From: Plantago elongata
Lineage: Eukaryota; Streptophyta; Magnoliopsida; Lamiales; Plantaginaceae
Length of the DNA stretch: 38,190 bases
Assembly (NCBI GenBank): GCA_036897095.1
Contig: JAYMSP010000969.1
Location: forward strand, 1 to 38,190
Direction: 5' to 3'
The translations under genes and the position numbers were made by a program. How positions within the stretch are numbered: the stretch's first letter is position 1; the number at the start of each line of letters is the position of its first letter. Positions 1 to 10,613 of the stretch are shown piece by piece. The notes under the pieces were generated by a model. The model was given only the letters and a program-made list of their open reading frames with translations. It searched no databases and had not been told where the DNA came from.

Positions 1-195
1 CAGCATACATATACACATTTACTAAAAAAGCAAGAACTTGAGGTAAAACAATCATCTTATACTAACACCGAGAATAATCTCTGGTCGAAACCAAAGATTC
101 AAAATTGAGCAAGAAGAATTTACCCCTAATAGATGAAACTTGTACTTTCTGAAGTGTCCCAAAAAGGGGTTGTTGAGTTCCTTTGAGCAGCAACA

Positions 196-471
196 ATGGA
201 GGTGAAGGAAGCCCAGCTATTATTGACGCCATCTGATGATACTAAACCAGAATTTGATCACGATTTCTTGAAGAAGTTCTCACTGGAAATGAAAATCGGA
301 GAGAACTTTGAAGACCACAGAAACCAAATAGAAAAACGAACCAGTATTATCAGGGAATGAAATTACTTATTTTATCCATAAGAAAAGGGGTAATTGCACT
401 TTGGTTGATCAACTATGCACTTCTTATGAAAGAGCCTATGAAGTTTCTCACACTGTAAGTTCCCAAATCTT
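196..471 (+). pseudogene. exon-like fragment, unidentified
   Basis: An ATG at 196 in good context (A at -3, G at +4) opens 54 codons rich in Lys, Glu and Asp and ends at a TGA at 358-360. From about 330 the +1 frame continues open (containing 'FIHKKRGNCTLVDQLCTSYE') and runs into a plausible splice donor, 'ACT|GTAAGT', at about 463. The simplest reading is a first exon broken by a one-base indel. I do not recognise the family. No later exon is visible downstream, where transposon sequence begins. It could also be a chance open stretch. Confidence 0.25.
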
Positions 472-1125
472 TCAGACTGATATCTGATGAGAACAAACTA
501 AGCCCGTTTGCCATATCGCTGGAGTGTACATTTTCTCATTCAAATCGAATATTTTATACACAAAAAATTCAATTTTAATTGAAAAAAGTCACTCAAATTC
601 CATCACAATCAGTCCGTTAAATTGTTCGCGATCAACTTGTGAAAAAGTTTGGTGGGAGTTCGGTTCAATTTATGTCATGTTAAATCTATAACTAAGTCCA
701 ATTTCATAGGATAGAAAGAGTGTTGAAGTATCCCTACATTCTAGGTTTTATTTATTTGACTCCACTTCTACAAAATTATTTAGGAGAGCTTGTGTAACAT
801 AATATTCATTAGATTAGATAAGTGGTGGATAAATCCCTTGCTACTTCACACAATAAAATGGAATTGGGTTTATGTCATGTTATTGTAGTTCTCTATGGAA
901 GTGTTTTATTCCGTGTTGAAAATAAATTTATTTTCCTCGAACAGATTATATAGTATATTTATTTTATACGTTGAACCCGTCCGTCATGATTCAATATTAT
1001 TTTCACATGCTATAGGCGGCTTGATCGAATATTTGGTAACAATCGCTTGTACTCACTTGTATACAACTCCAACTTAGATGAGGGCATAAACTTGAAAATC
1101 CAGTAAGGTTTGGCATAGTGGATTA
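472..1125. other. AT-rich spacer, no gene seen
   Basis: AT-rich sequence without a convincing open frame, RNA gene or repeat structure. The 60-codon open stretch at 895-1077 has no recognisable composition or motif. Confidence 0.5.
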
Positions 1126-1381
1126 TGTTATGGATAAATGTACATTAGTTGTACTAGTTAATGGATGATTAAGGAGTTTAATGGTGTTAATGGTTAGTGT
1201 AGTGGATGTACATTCATATATTCCTAGGCCCTTGATCTACCTCTACTCTTATAGAAATACCCACTATTTGTACTCTATGGTACAGAACTTACATACAATA
1301 TACAAGGAAGAATGAACTCTCAATTCTCTCCATTATGCTCTCTATATTCTCTTCATGCTCTTCTCTCTCTTTCTCTCAACA
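1126..1381 (+). mobile_element. copia-type LTR (solo or truncated) with adjacent primer-binding-like site
   Basis: The segment begins TGTT and ends AACA, the short inverted termini of an LTR. It has a TATA-like 'CTTATAGAAATA' at about 1248, then pyrimidine-rich sequence. It is followed at 1384-1393 by 'TTATCAGCAC', resembling the tRNA-primed binding site found just inside many plant copia LTRs. Length (256 bp) fits small copia LTRs. Internal gag-pol is absent: within about 240 bp the sequence becomes CACTA transposase. This is either a truncated 5' LTR or a nested, deleted insertion. Confidence 0.55.
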
Positions 1382-1621
1382 TGTTATCAGCACAATAATG
1401 CTCAACCAACTGATAGAAAATGTACACTACGACCCAAAAGGAAAAGCTAGAAGAAGAAGAGAGTTCCAATTGGCAACAAATGATGATGATCATGAATATT
1501 ACATCATTCTTCCATCTCTCAACTTAATATACTACATTGATTCATTTTGTGATTTTGTTGTTAGAGATTATATACTTATAATTTCTTTCTTCTAGTAGTT
1601 CATTCTAAAGATGAAAAAACT

Positions 1622-2367
1622 TTGGACGTTTGGCATACCCATGACATACTTAAGATCAATGGGCTCAAGTTTCATACCACAGACTATGGAAAACACAGAA
1701 CAACATTGAATAACGGAATTTGTGTGTTGGGAAGCTCAAGTTTAGAAGAGAACACAGATTATTATGGGTTGGTGGATGAGATAATGGAGTTGGATTATTT
1801 TGAAAACAAGGTAGTTGTGTTCGAGTGTCGTTGGTTTGACACTCTCAGAGGGGGACAGGACTAGTGCATCCACGTTTTAAACTTGTTGAGGTCAACATAA
1901 AGTCTAAGTTGAGATCAAGTGATCACTTTTTATTGGTTGAACAAGCTTCTCAGGTATGTTATATGAATTATCCTAAAGGATTCCAACGTAGGGATCGAGG
2001 TGAATGGGTGGCAGTGTGTAAAATCAAGGCTAGAAATAGAATAAATATGCCTTTGCTGGATCAAGAGGAAGAGGTTGATGAGAAGGTTGATGATCCTTTG
2101 CAGGAGCAAGAGATTTCGACTCCCGGACAAATTTATGTTGAAGTTCTTGCTGATGTAAACGTACAGTGTGATAGCAACCTTACTTTAGAAGAAGTGCACC
2201 ATGAAGAACTTTGGCAGGTCGTTGATGATGGTGTGAATGATGAAGATCATGAGCATGAAAAAGAATTAGAGGACGTATTGAATAAAGAATATATAGATAC
2301 AGATGAAGAGGAAGGGGAAGAGGAAGACGACGAATACATTATTGATGATGAGATAAATAATGGTTGA
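1622..2367 (+). pseudogene. CACTA (En/Spm) transposase C-terminal remnant, DUF4216 domain
   Basis: Two open frames abut at about 1860. The first encodes 'DYYGLVDEIMELDYFENKVV' followed by 'FECRWFDTLRG', the core of DUF4216, which lies at the C-terminal end of plant TNP2-type CACTA transposases. The second, in the +1 frame, continues the domain (residues like 'FLLVEQASQVCYM' and 'GEWVAVCKIKARNR') and ends in a long Glu/Asp-rich tail, also typical of these proteins. The one-base shift lies in a G-run at 1851-1857. The catalytic N-terminal and central parts are missing upstream, where a copia LTR lies, so no working transposase is possible. The acidic tail stops at TGA 2365-2367. Confidence 0.85.
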
Positions 2368-4000
2368 TGTTTGTCGGGGGTAAGTATTTTATGAATTAAA
2401 TGTTATTTAGTTATTAAGTTCTCTACTTGCAAAAATTCTTTGGCTTCTTTAACTTGTTTATTTTACCATGTTTTGCCTTTTCTCTACTTAGAACTGCAAC
2501 CTCATAGTTTTGAGAGTGATTTTATTTTCGATGTATGTCTAACCTTATTCATTTTGATTGCAGATGATTCCAGATGTCAACAAAATTGTGGTAGAGACAA
2601 TATGGTTATATTGGTGATTGCTTTCATTTTCATTGTATTTTGATTAGATTGTGAGATTTGTTGGTGCAAATTTTAGAGCTTGCAGTACTTTTTTTTTTTG
2701 TCGAGTGAACAAGCTTTTGTATTACCATATAAAGTTGAGACATTTATTATCTAATAATTTTGATGGGTATAGTTGTGGTGATTGGGAAAGAGGTCCGAGG
2801 CAGTGTTGAATGTGACTAAGGTGGTGATGCATTAATTGTTTGATTTATGGATGTATCTTGAGAGGTATGTTGGCCTAAATTTTATCGTATGCTAGTAGAA
2901 GAATAGTAATGGTTCTTATGACTATGCAATTTGGTGTTTGACGTCTTTTCTAGTTGCTTGTTGTAACTTGGTTTGGCACTCCTTGTTCTATAGATTTCTT
3001 TGTTTTATATTATTTGGTTGTTGTATGTTGGTAGTTGGTGGCTTCACTCTCCTATTGGTGGCTTCACTCTCCTATTTTCCTCCTCGTCTTTTTTTCCCCC
3101 CTCTTCTCCCTTGTTCTTGTCTTGTGACTATTGAGTTTCTTGTAAAGGTTGGTAGCCTTTGTATATTGCTTGATGACTATTGGGTCTCTTGTAAAGGTTG
3201 GTAGCCTTTTTATAATGCTTGATAGGTTGTTGTTGTTGGTCATTTTTATATGTAAGCGGTGTTGTTTGTCTAATATTCTTTACGGGGAGAAATCAGGTTT
3301 GAAGGATTGATAGGTTGAGTCTGTAATTTTTGTTTAGACAGGTTGTTGTTTGAAGTTGATGTGTATTTGGACTAATGTTAGCTTGGCAAAGTATGGCTGA
3401 TGTATCCTGTTAGATCAACACTTTCGGTGCCCATCTTGTTTCTTTTAGTAATAAAGCTTTCACTTATTCAAATAAAAAAAAAATGTAAGCAAGTTGTTCT
3501 TGACTACTTTATTTTCTTTTCTTTTCTAAGAGTTGTTAACTCTTTTGCATGGATTCGTTACTCTTCATTTCAAGTTCTTTATAGTTGTAAAATTAATTTA
3601 TCAGTACCTATAAAATATCAACGCAATAAAGAGCTTGTTGCAAATTCAAGCAACAAAATTGCAACAAAATAGTTATAACAAATAAATTTGTAGTAAATGT
3701 TGTTACAATGTTGTTGGTAGTGATATTAGAAATGTAACTTTAAATTTCCGTTGGTATTTCGTAAGTAATTTGTTACTCCTTATGGTAAAATAAAATTTTG
3801 TTAGAATGTCATTGTCACAATTGCCTTATTTTGCAAAAAAATAAGTTTGTTGCTAATTTTGTTGTTAGGGTGTTGCTAATATCCTAAACTATATTAGTGT
3901 AAATAAATTGATGGTATTTTGTTGGTAATTTGTCGCTACTAGCGACGACTTCAAAATTTTTGCAATTTCCTTGTCAAACATACCCTTTTTTCTTGTAGTG
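2368..4000 (+). mobile_element. CACTA element 3' region and right terminal inverted repeat
   Basis: Noncoding 3' portion of the same CACTA element. It ends at 3986-4000 with 'TTTTTTCTTGTAGTG', the inverse of the CACTACAAGAAAA terminus that defines the superfamily. From about 3610 to 3960 short motifs such as 'GTTGGTAATTTGT' and 'GTTGCTAA' recur, as expected for subterminal transposase-binding repeats. Internal tandem duplications occur at 3037-3076 and 3126-3223. The matching left end is not in the window. Confidence 0.7.
3037..3223 (+). repeat. two adjacent tandem duplications
   Basis: A 20-bp unit (GGTGGCTTCACTCTCCTATT) is present twice without a gap at 3037-3056 and 3057-3076. A 49-bp unit beginning GACTATTG is then present twice at 3126-3174 and 3175-3223 with a few mismatches. 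Both lie in the noncoding part of the CACTA remnant. Confidence 0.85.
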
Positions 4001-4059
4001 ACGTCCAACCTTATAATATTCTGGAGTGATGTTATTATGAACATTGAAACTACATGATG

Positions 4060-4380
4060 TTCCAAGTGTTTTGCAAGTTCTTTCACATAAAGGCGGGCTA
4101 CATATTACAGAAGTTCTTCTCCGTCATCATCTATGAGAAGAAGTTTCCATCCAAATACAAAATATTTGAAGATTTGCTCACCAAAATATATCCGACATCA
4201 TCATTTGAGAAGTTGATCTAAAGAATTGGAATTTCAATAGTTTGAAGAAGTACAATGATGCATTGATCAGGGGAGCCAATACGCACTGCACTCTTTTTCC
4301 CTTGATTAAGTTTTTATCCCACTAAATTTTTCTTAGCAAGATTTTTAATGAGGCAATATATCTCTTGCATCCCAACATCA
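4060..4380 (+). pseudogene. copia retrotransposon 3' end (RNase H C-terminus plus downstream)
   Basis: Around 4170-4225 the + strand reads 'DLLTKIYPTSSFEKLI' then stop, then 'RIGIS'. This is the conserved end of plant copia polyproteins (DLxTKALPxxxFEKL..IGM). About 40 bases later comes the purine tract 'CAGGGGAGCC', followed by the copia 3' region with 'CTCTTTTTCCCTTG' and 'GTTTTTATCCCACT'. Stops and indels break it, so it is a dead fragment. It sits between two CACTA termini. Confidence 0.65.
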
Positions 4381-4386
4381 CCAACT

Positions 4387-4545
4387 CACTACAAGAAAAC
4401 ATAGCAATTGTGATGAAATGTTCCTCTCAATTGATATTAAATTGAGAGGAATATTAGTTCCTCTTAATACATAACAACTTAGGAAAGTTCATCTCAATTG
4501 GTATAAAATTGGGAGGAATTTGAGTTCCTCTCAATACTGCGGCAT
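4387..4545 (+). mobile_element. left terminus of a second CACTA element
   Basis: Starts with 'CACTACAAGAAAAC', a textbook CACTA terminal inverted repeat, preceded by ACT as a possible 3-bp target duplication. It is followed by subterminal repeats of 'TCCTCTCAATT' in both orientations to about 4545. The subterminal motif differs from that of the element ending at 4000, so this is another family. No matching right end was found in the window; the element is probably truncated. Confidence 0.6.
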
Positions 4546-7026
4546 TTTTTAAATTAAATAGAACTAATTCAAAATTTTGGCAGCAATTAGGAGATTAAAT
4601 ATAAACTTTGGACCATTATGCAATTTACAGATTTTACAGAATAGTATAATTTTCTAAGTGTATTAATTGAGCTTTTTGCTCATTGGAATATAGATTGATG
4701 GTTGTGCATTGTAAGTGTATAATTTTCTAGTCTATTTAGCTTTAAAGGAGCATATGGAATGTATTGCTGAAATAAACTTAGCCATTAACTAAACATAGCA
4801 TTTTCTATGTGAAATCCTTCAGTTGTAGAAATTTTTCATAGAGTATATTGTATGACATATTCCATGTATTGCAGGTACTGATTTAATTTGTTTGATGGGG
4901 ATTTAGGACTTTCAAAAGCTGTTGAACGTGAATCCTTAATATGAAATGACTTAGGTGAGTGTAGAACTGTAGATGTTTAAGTTTTAGAATTATAAAGGGA
5001 TACCATTATCTAAATATAGAAAAAGAGACCTTGGATCATTTATATACTATAAGCATGAATATTTGGTTTTTGGCATAATTGTGATGTTACTCCCACACAA
5101 CTTACCCCCATGGGCAATCAGAGTGTACTGCACATAACCATTGTGATATTTTCTTATGTTTTCTTATTTTCCGTGGTTTCTTATCTGTTGATAGCGATAC
5201 ACCCCGAGATTGCTGCTTCGTCATTCGTACAACTTCACAACATTCAAAAGTAATCTTCGCCATTTCTTGATTGATATATGGTAAGTACTTACCTCTCTTT
5301 CATTGCAGATTTTCACATTGCTCTACTCTCTGCCCTGTTTCTCCTCCTCTATCTCATTCTATCTTCCTTTCTCCTCTCCTCTTCTCTATCTCATTCCAGT
5401 CACCGACATGTGTGTATATTTATCGACTTGCCGCAATCGACAAGAAATATATATTTATCACTGGCCGTGATGTAAGTTTTGCTTGGGAGAGTGTACCATT
5501 CAAATTTGATTTTGATGTATCGTTCTAAAATAGCTAGACTTGTTATATATGTATATCATATATAACATTTTCTAACATTTTACACACACACACACTTTAG
5601 TATATGTATATCATATATGTATGTCTACTTACCTATCTATTATACATAATTATATATTTTTATTTTAATAATAATTTTCAGAATTAATTTAAAGATGACA
5701 AAAAACTCGTCATAATTCTTTTTATATTTATTTTTTTAATCTCAATTTTACATAACTATACATACAAAAATTTATCTACTTTATTATTAAATTTCATCCA
5801 TATACTTAATTCTCTACATCTACTATAATTTTAGCCTTTCAACATTACATAATGTTTCGTTCAAAATTTATATCATAGTTTATCACTCAATATTTTACTT
5901 TATCTCTATAAATATATAACTTTATCCAAATTAATTATTTAATTATTATATTTAAAATAATATTTATCTTATTTTTAGTATTTAATAAAGTAAATGCTAT
6001 ACTAACAAGATTTTTCAATACTAATATATAATACATTTTGTTATATATATACATTTTCTTTAACAAAATACATGGAAATTTATTTTACAATTTTTTAGAA
6101 ACAATACTTATATTTAAGAATATATATATGAACATATAGTAATATAGTAATATATCTGAAATAAAGGGATAAAATGACAAGTTTTGGTGTATTAATAGCC
6201 TTTGATCAATTACCAAACGACTATTTTGTTAAAATAACGGCTATAATTCAATTACATGAAAGTATATAATAAATCTAATAGGGGGTGTTGATGTGATTTT
6301 CCCTTACTATATAGATGTATAATTACTTAAAATGAGATCGGATAAAATCATGAAATATGACAATGTGAAATTTATTTTTATTTATAATTGATCCTAAATT
6401 TAAATTTAAATTTTTATTGACTATATAAAATTTATTCGAGTATTACATTTTATAGAGTGTTACTGTATATAACTTCCCTCATTCATATATACCAGACAAA
6501 GGTTGGAAGAGTATTTTACACACCTGACATGATGTGGTCATTAAAACCAAATCATGCTAGATATATAAAATAGTCCTCGCTAAACATCATACGAGTTACT
6601 AGTTATTCAGGGAATAATTAATATGAGTCACATGACACTTTTGATAAAGAATATGGTTGACTTATAACTTGTTGATGTTTCTAATTCAAACAACTTCTTG
6701 AAAATTAGATATGTCATAGTTTCTCTTTTTTTCCTTTCTTTGCTCTTAAAATAGGAAGGAGCAACAGTATGCTATTCTTAGGAGAATAGAATAGGACCAG
6801 ATATACGATTTGTACCTATTTCCTTGTTTTCATCACCAACATCAACAAAAACATGCACCTCATGCTGTCCTAACATTCCATATTCCTAGAAAATTGAGGA
6901 GAACAACACAATACTTGAATGTAGTTTCCCTACTTGGTCTAATATTGGCATAAAAAATCCAAAACATTCTCAAGAGAAAATCATCATTAAGTTTTATGAG
7001 TTTCATCAACTCTAGTCATAATTTTA
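4546..7026. other. AT-rich intergenic region upstream of RopGEF
   Basis: No gene found. There is a pyrimidine-rich stretch at 5290-5400, a short (AC)7 microsatellite at about 5582-5595 and TA-rich sequence around 5545-5650. The open frames at 5271-5528 come from the pyrimidine tract. The RopGEF promoter should lie in the last several hundred bases, but no clear TATA box could be chosen. Confidence 0.5.
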
Positions 7027-7108
7027 ATGTTATGAACAATGGTTCGCGATCTAGAGGAGGAGATGGATACCTACAAGTCTCCCCTGGCGCGTGTGAAGAC
7101 CTTGCATG
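7027..7108 (+). promoter_or_regulatory. overlapping upstream ORFs in RopGEF leader
   Basis: ATG TTA TGA at 7027-7035 is a minimal two-codon ORF. Its stop overlaps a second ATG at 7032, which opens a 25-codon frame running past the RopGEF start (7039) and closing at about 7108 in another frame. If the transcript begins upstream of 7027, both would compete with the main start. Confidence 0.4.
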
Positions 7109-9685
7109 AAAGTAGAAGGAGGCATTCGAAGAGCTTGACCATTGAGAACAATACGGGACAAATTTCTCTTGAAGATCAGGTCAGGATGACGTCTAGAAGC
7201 GAAGCATCCTCTCCTATATCTGAGCATTTTCCAGGACTGCCACCCTTAAATCTGGCAGAGAAGGTCAAATCTCGATTGTCTAATGATGGAAGTTCGACCA
7301 ACTTCCGTTCAATAGAAAAACCAACAAATTCTGGTCGGATATAAACAACATGTCCTTTCTTAAAGCTAGATGTTTCTTGTTGAATCCTATTTTTAATTAT
7401 ACTTTTTTTTTTATTGGGGATTATTTAGATATGGCACTGGTGAAGGAAAAATTTGTTAAGTTGCTTCTGGGTGAGGATATGTCCGGTGGAGGAAATGGTG
7501 TTTCTTCGGCCTTGGCACTGTCGAATGCTATTACTAACTTAGCAGGTGATAACACTATAACAACCTACAATATTCATTTTGCCACAAGATCACTATAACA
7601 ACCTTGCTTCTTTGCAAATGAATTTAGCTGCGGTATTTGGGGAAGAGAAGAAGCTACAACCTATGTCGTCTGAGAACAAAGTAAGATGGCGAAAGGAGAT
7701 CGATTGGCTATTATCAGTCACGGATCATATTGTCGAATTTGTGCCTTCAAAACTAGCTTCATCTGATGGAACCACTACAGAGGTAACTTATTGTCTATCT
7801 CTTATAATGGTTAAAAGAATTTCAAGACAAAGTAAAAGAAATTGAGAAAAAATAAATCTCTTTCAACAATATTGAAGGCAAATCCATGTTTTCACATTTC
7901 ATTTCCTCTAATTTATTTCCTTGAATTCAATCCCCTTAAACAATGTGAGCCTAAATGATTTTGGAAAACATGCATCTTACCTGGTAATATTACTCACATA
8001 GTCACATGTATAATACTGCTTTGTTTATTAAGACTCATACCAGTACATCTATCAGGTTATGGTGTGGAGACAACGAAATGATCTCCTCATGAACATTCCA
8101 GCATTACGGAAGCTTGATGCTATGCTCCTTGTAAGAGGAAGTTTCTTCTTCAATTTCAGTTTTATTTTCAGGATCGTATTGATTGCATTTAATATGTTCA
8201 ATGAACAGGAGTGTCTGGATAACTTTGTAGATCAACATGAGTTCCACTACGAGTCATCAGAAGATGATGAGGACTCCCAAAAAAATAAAACGGCTAGAAA
8301 AGCTGACAAATGGTGGATTCCCACTCCTAAGGTACCCCCAGGTGGTTTATCCGAGGCTACGAGGAAGTGGATGCAATGCCAAAAGGATTCAGTTAACCAA
8401 GTATTAAAAGCAGCTATGGCGATTAATGCTCAAGTCTTATTGGAAATGGAAGTTCCTGAAAGTTACGTAGAATCTCTCCCAAAGGTACATGAGAACAAGG
8501 TTTTAGTACGTGTTCAAAAGTCTGCAAAACTGCTTTTCGTGTATTTGCAGCATAATATGCTTTTTTTCTAAATTTCAACACTTTCTGGTAAGCAACTGCA
8601 AACACTCTAGTTAACAATTAATATAACAAGAACCTTTTAAAGTTCTAATTGTGTTTATATGCTGATTGTTTTCTATGTGATGGATTAGAATGGGAAGGCA
8701 AGCCTGGGAGACTTGATATACAAAAGCATTACAGATGACTACTTTGATCCGGACGAATTACTTTCTAGTCTAGACTTAACATCAGAACATAAAATTCTTG
8801 ATCTGAAAAACAAGATTGAGGCTTCAGTAGTAATCTGGAAAAGAAAAATGAATGCTAAAGAGACTAGCTACAAGTCTTCTTGGAGTTCAACTGTTAGTAC
8901 AGAGAAGAGAGAAATTTTCGAAGATAGAGCAGAGACTCTTCTACTAATTCTTAAGCATCGATTTCCTGGAATCCCTCAATCTTCACTCGATATAAGCAAA
9001 ATCCAATACAACCGAGTAAGTACGTAATTACTTTCATGTACCTGTTGGGGAAAAATTCTTGGTTAGCTCCATGTTACATAAAACCATCTGTTGGAGTTAT
9101 ACAGGCATTGATTTAACCATGTCCGTAATAAATGTCACATGAAGATGCCAGAATATTTGCTTTTATGAGTTTTGCAGTACTCATTGCTTGAATTTCATGC
9201 TAATGATAAAATCTACTCTATGTAGTAGTTTAGTTGAGACATTTGATTTGATCATAAATGCATATGCTTTATAATGTTTTCGAATTTTGCAGGACGTAGG
9301 CCAGGCAATTTTAGAAAGCTACTCGAGGATTATAGAAAGCTTGGCGTTTACTGTGTTGTCAAGAATAGAAGATGTTATGCACGCTGATTCTCTAGCAAAA
9401 GAGCCATCAACAACAGAACAACATGCCTCACCTGTTACACAACCAGATACAAGTGCTAGTGATGAATCTGAAAAATCGAATCCCCCTAGTACACCAACAT
9501 CAAAGACAACATTGTTGGATTTTATGGGATGGGGTTTAGACCAGGAAGAGTCAACTGACTCGAAAAAAGATTTGCAAAGTGATGTAGTGACAAAAGACCT
9601 TAGCAAACCAGTTGACAGTGTACAAAAGAAAATGTCCTACTTAGAGAGAATAGGCGGTACAAGAAGCCCAAGGTCACGCCATTGA
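7039..9685 (+). CDS. Rop guanine nucleotide exchange factor (PRONE domain), 7 exons
   Basis: Encodes a plant-specific activator of Rop (Rho-of-plants) GTPases, which catalyses GDP release at the plasma membrane in polar growth and receptor-kinase signalling. Exons: 7039-7333, 7429-7545, 7628-7782, 8056-8130, 8209-8484, 8689-9015, 9293-9685. All junctions are GT-AG and phases agree, giving 545 residues, the usual family length. Residues 1-98 are a variable N-terminus. PRONE runs from about 100 ('[18 protein letters not shown]') to about 448 ('[18 protein letters not shown]'), with the conserved WW pair at 249-250. The C-terminal tail (449-545) is Ser/Thr/Pro-rich, contains 'DFMGWG' near 495 and ends 'YLERIGG' plus 'SPRSRH', the conserved regulatory tail. 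No break or lost key residue was seen. The ATG at 7039 was chosen because it opens the frame continuous with PRONE. Which numbered RopGEF it is cannot be told. Confidence 0.93.
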
Positions 9686-10577
9686 TAAGAGTTCGCTCTA
9701 GCTCAATGTGAAACTAACAACAAACCTAATTATGAAGGCAGTGTAAAAGCTTAGGATTGGTGTATTATAGATTGAGGCACATGACTTGTAAGAATACTTG
9801 ACTGCAGGTTAGTGGTACTTATATATCAAGTCTTCCACAATGTAAATATGAAGAATTAGTAAATGATGAAGTACTCATAGAGACGTCCAAGAAGACAAAA
9901 GTTGACTTTTGCCTTCACTAGGAGTACAATAAGGTGGAAATGTCATGTACGGTTATGTAGAGTCGTAGGGGTGAGTACATTGAATGATTGGTGGTGGCTC
10001 AGAGCATGAATTGATGAATCTCTTATGCTTGGCCAGTTTGTACCCTCCGAGCATTCCCAAATTCATCGTAATCATGTTTGTATACTAGAGTGAACAACTT
10101 CAATGCACTTGTACAATTTGTACAACACCCATAAAATTGGCAATTCAAGTATAACTTTAAAATAGAACGAAAATAGTATACCATATTTATATTGTAAAAA
10201 CTATAATGGATGAGTGAATATTCGTGTGAAGCAAAAATTTTCTTCTTCACAGTATGAATATAGTAATTGTATTCAATATGATTGTACGAAGGGAAGAAAA
10301 AATTATGAAGATTATCGAATCATTTACTTATAAATAGACATGATGAATAAAAGATACAACTCTCATAATCTATATCAGATATCTCTACCTTCTTGCTTTT
10401 GATCATTATTTTCTAATGATTTAACATTAATTCTCATAGTATATTTAACTTATGACAAATGGAAAAACATGATTTAATTTATAATATTACGTCTGCCTAT
10501 TATTTTAATCATCAAAACGCCACCTAGATTAAATCCGCACTCTCGTGTTTTCCACCTAAACACAGGAAAACGTGAAA
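9686..10577 (+). other. RopGEF 3' region and upstream region of first HPPR gene
   Basis: No gene seen. The first part should hold the RopGEF 3' UTR. The later part is AT-rich and contains a TATA box (10329-10336) about 250 bases before the HPPR upstream ORF. The open frame on the minus strand at 10023-10250 has no coding character. Confidence 0.5.
10329..10336 (+). promoter_or_regulatory. distal TATA box of HPPR gene 1
   Basis: 'TATAAATA' about 278 bases upstream of the long-form ATG (10607). A transcript started some 30 bases downstream would include the upstream ORF at 10578 and the presequence start. Confidence 0.4.
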
Positions 10578-10613
10578 ATGAAAGAGGCAGGTGAGTCCAA
10601 GAACAAATGTTAG
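10578..10613 (+). promoter_or_regulatory. upstream ORF overlapping long-form HPPR start
   Basis: An 11-codon ORF with A at -3 ends in TAG at 10611-10613. It overlaps the out-of-frame ATG at 10607, which has weak context (C at -3, T at +4). On a long transcript this would reduce initiation at 10607 and favour reinitiation at the strong ATG 10745. Confidence 0.4.

Noticed and set aside
5271..5528. Two overlapping frames rich in Leu/Ser/Phe
   Set aside because: Translation of a pyrimidine-rich tract; no family resemblance, exon signals or conserved motif.
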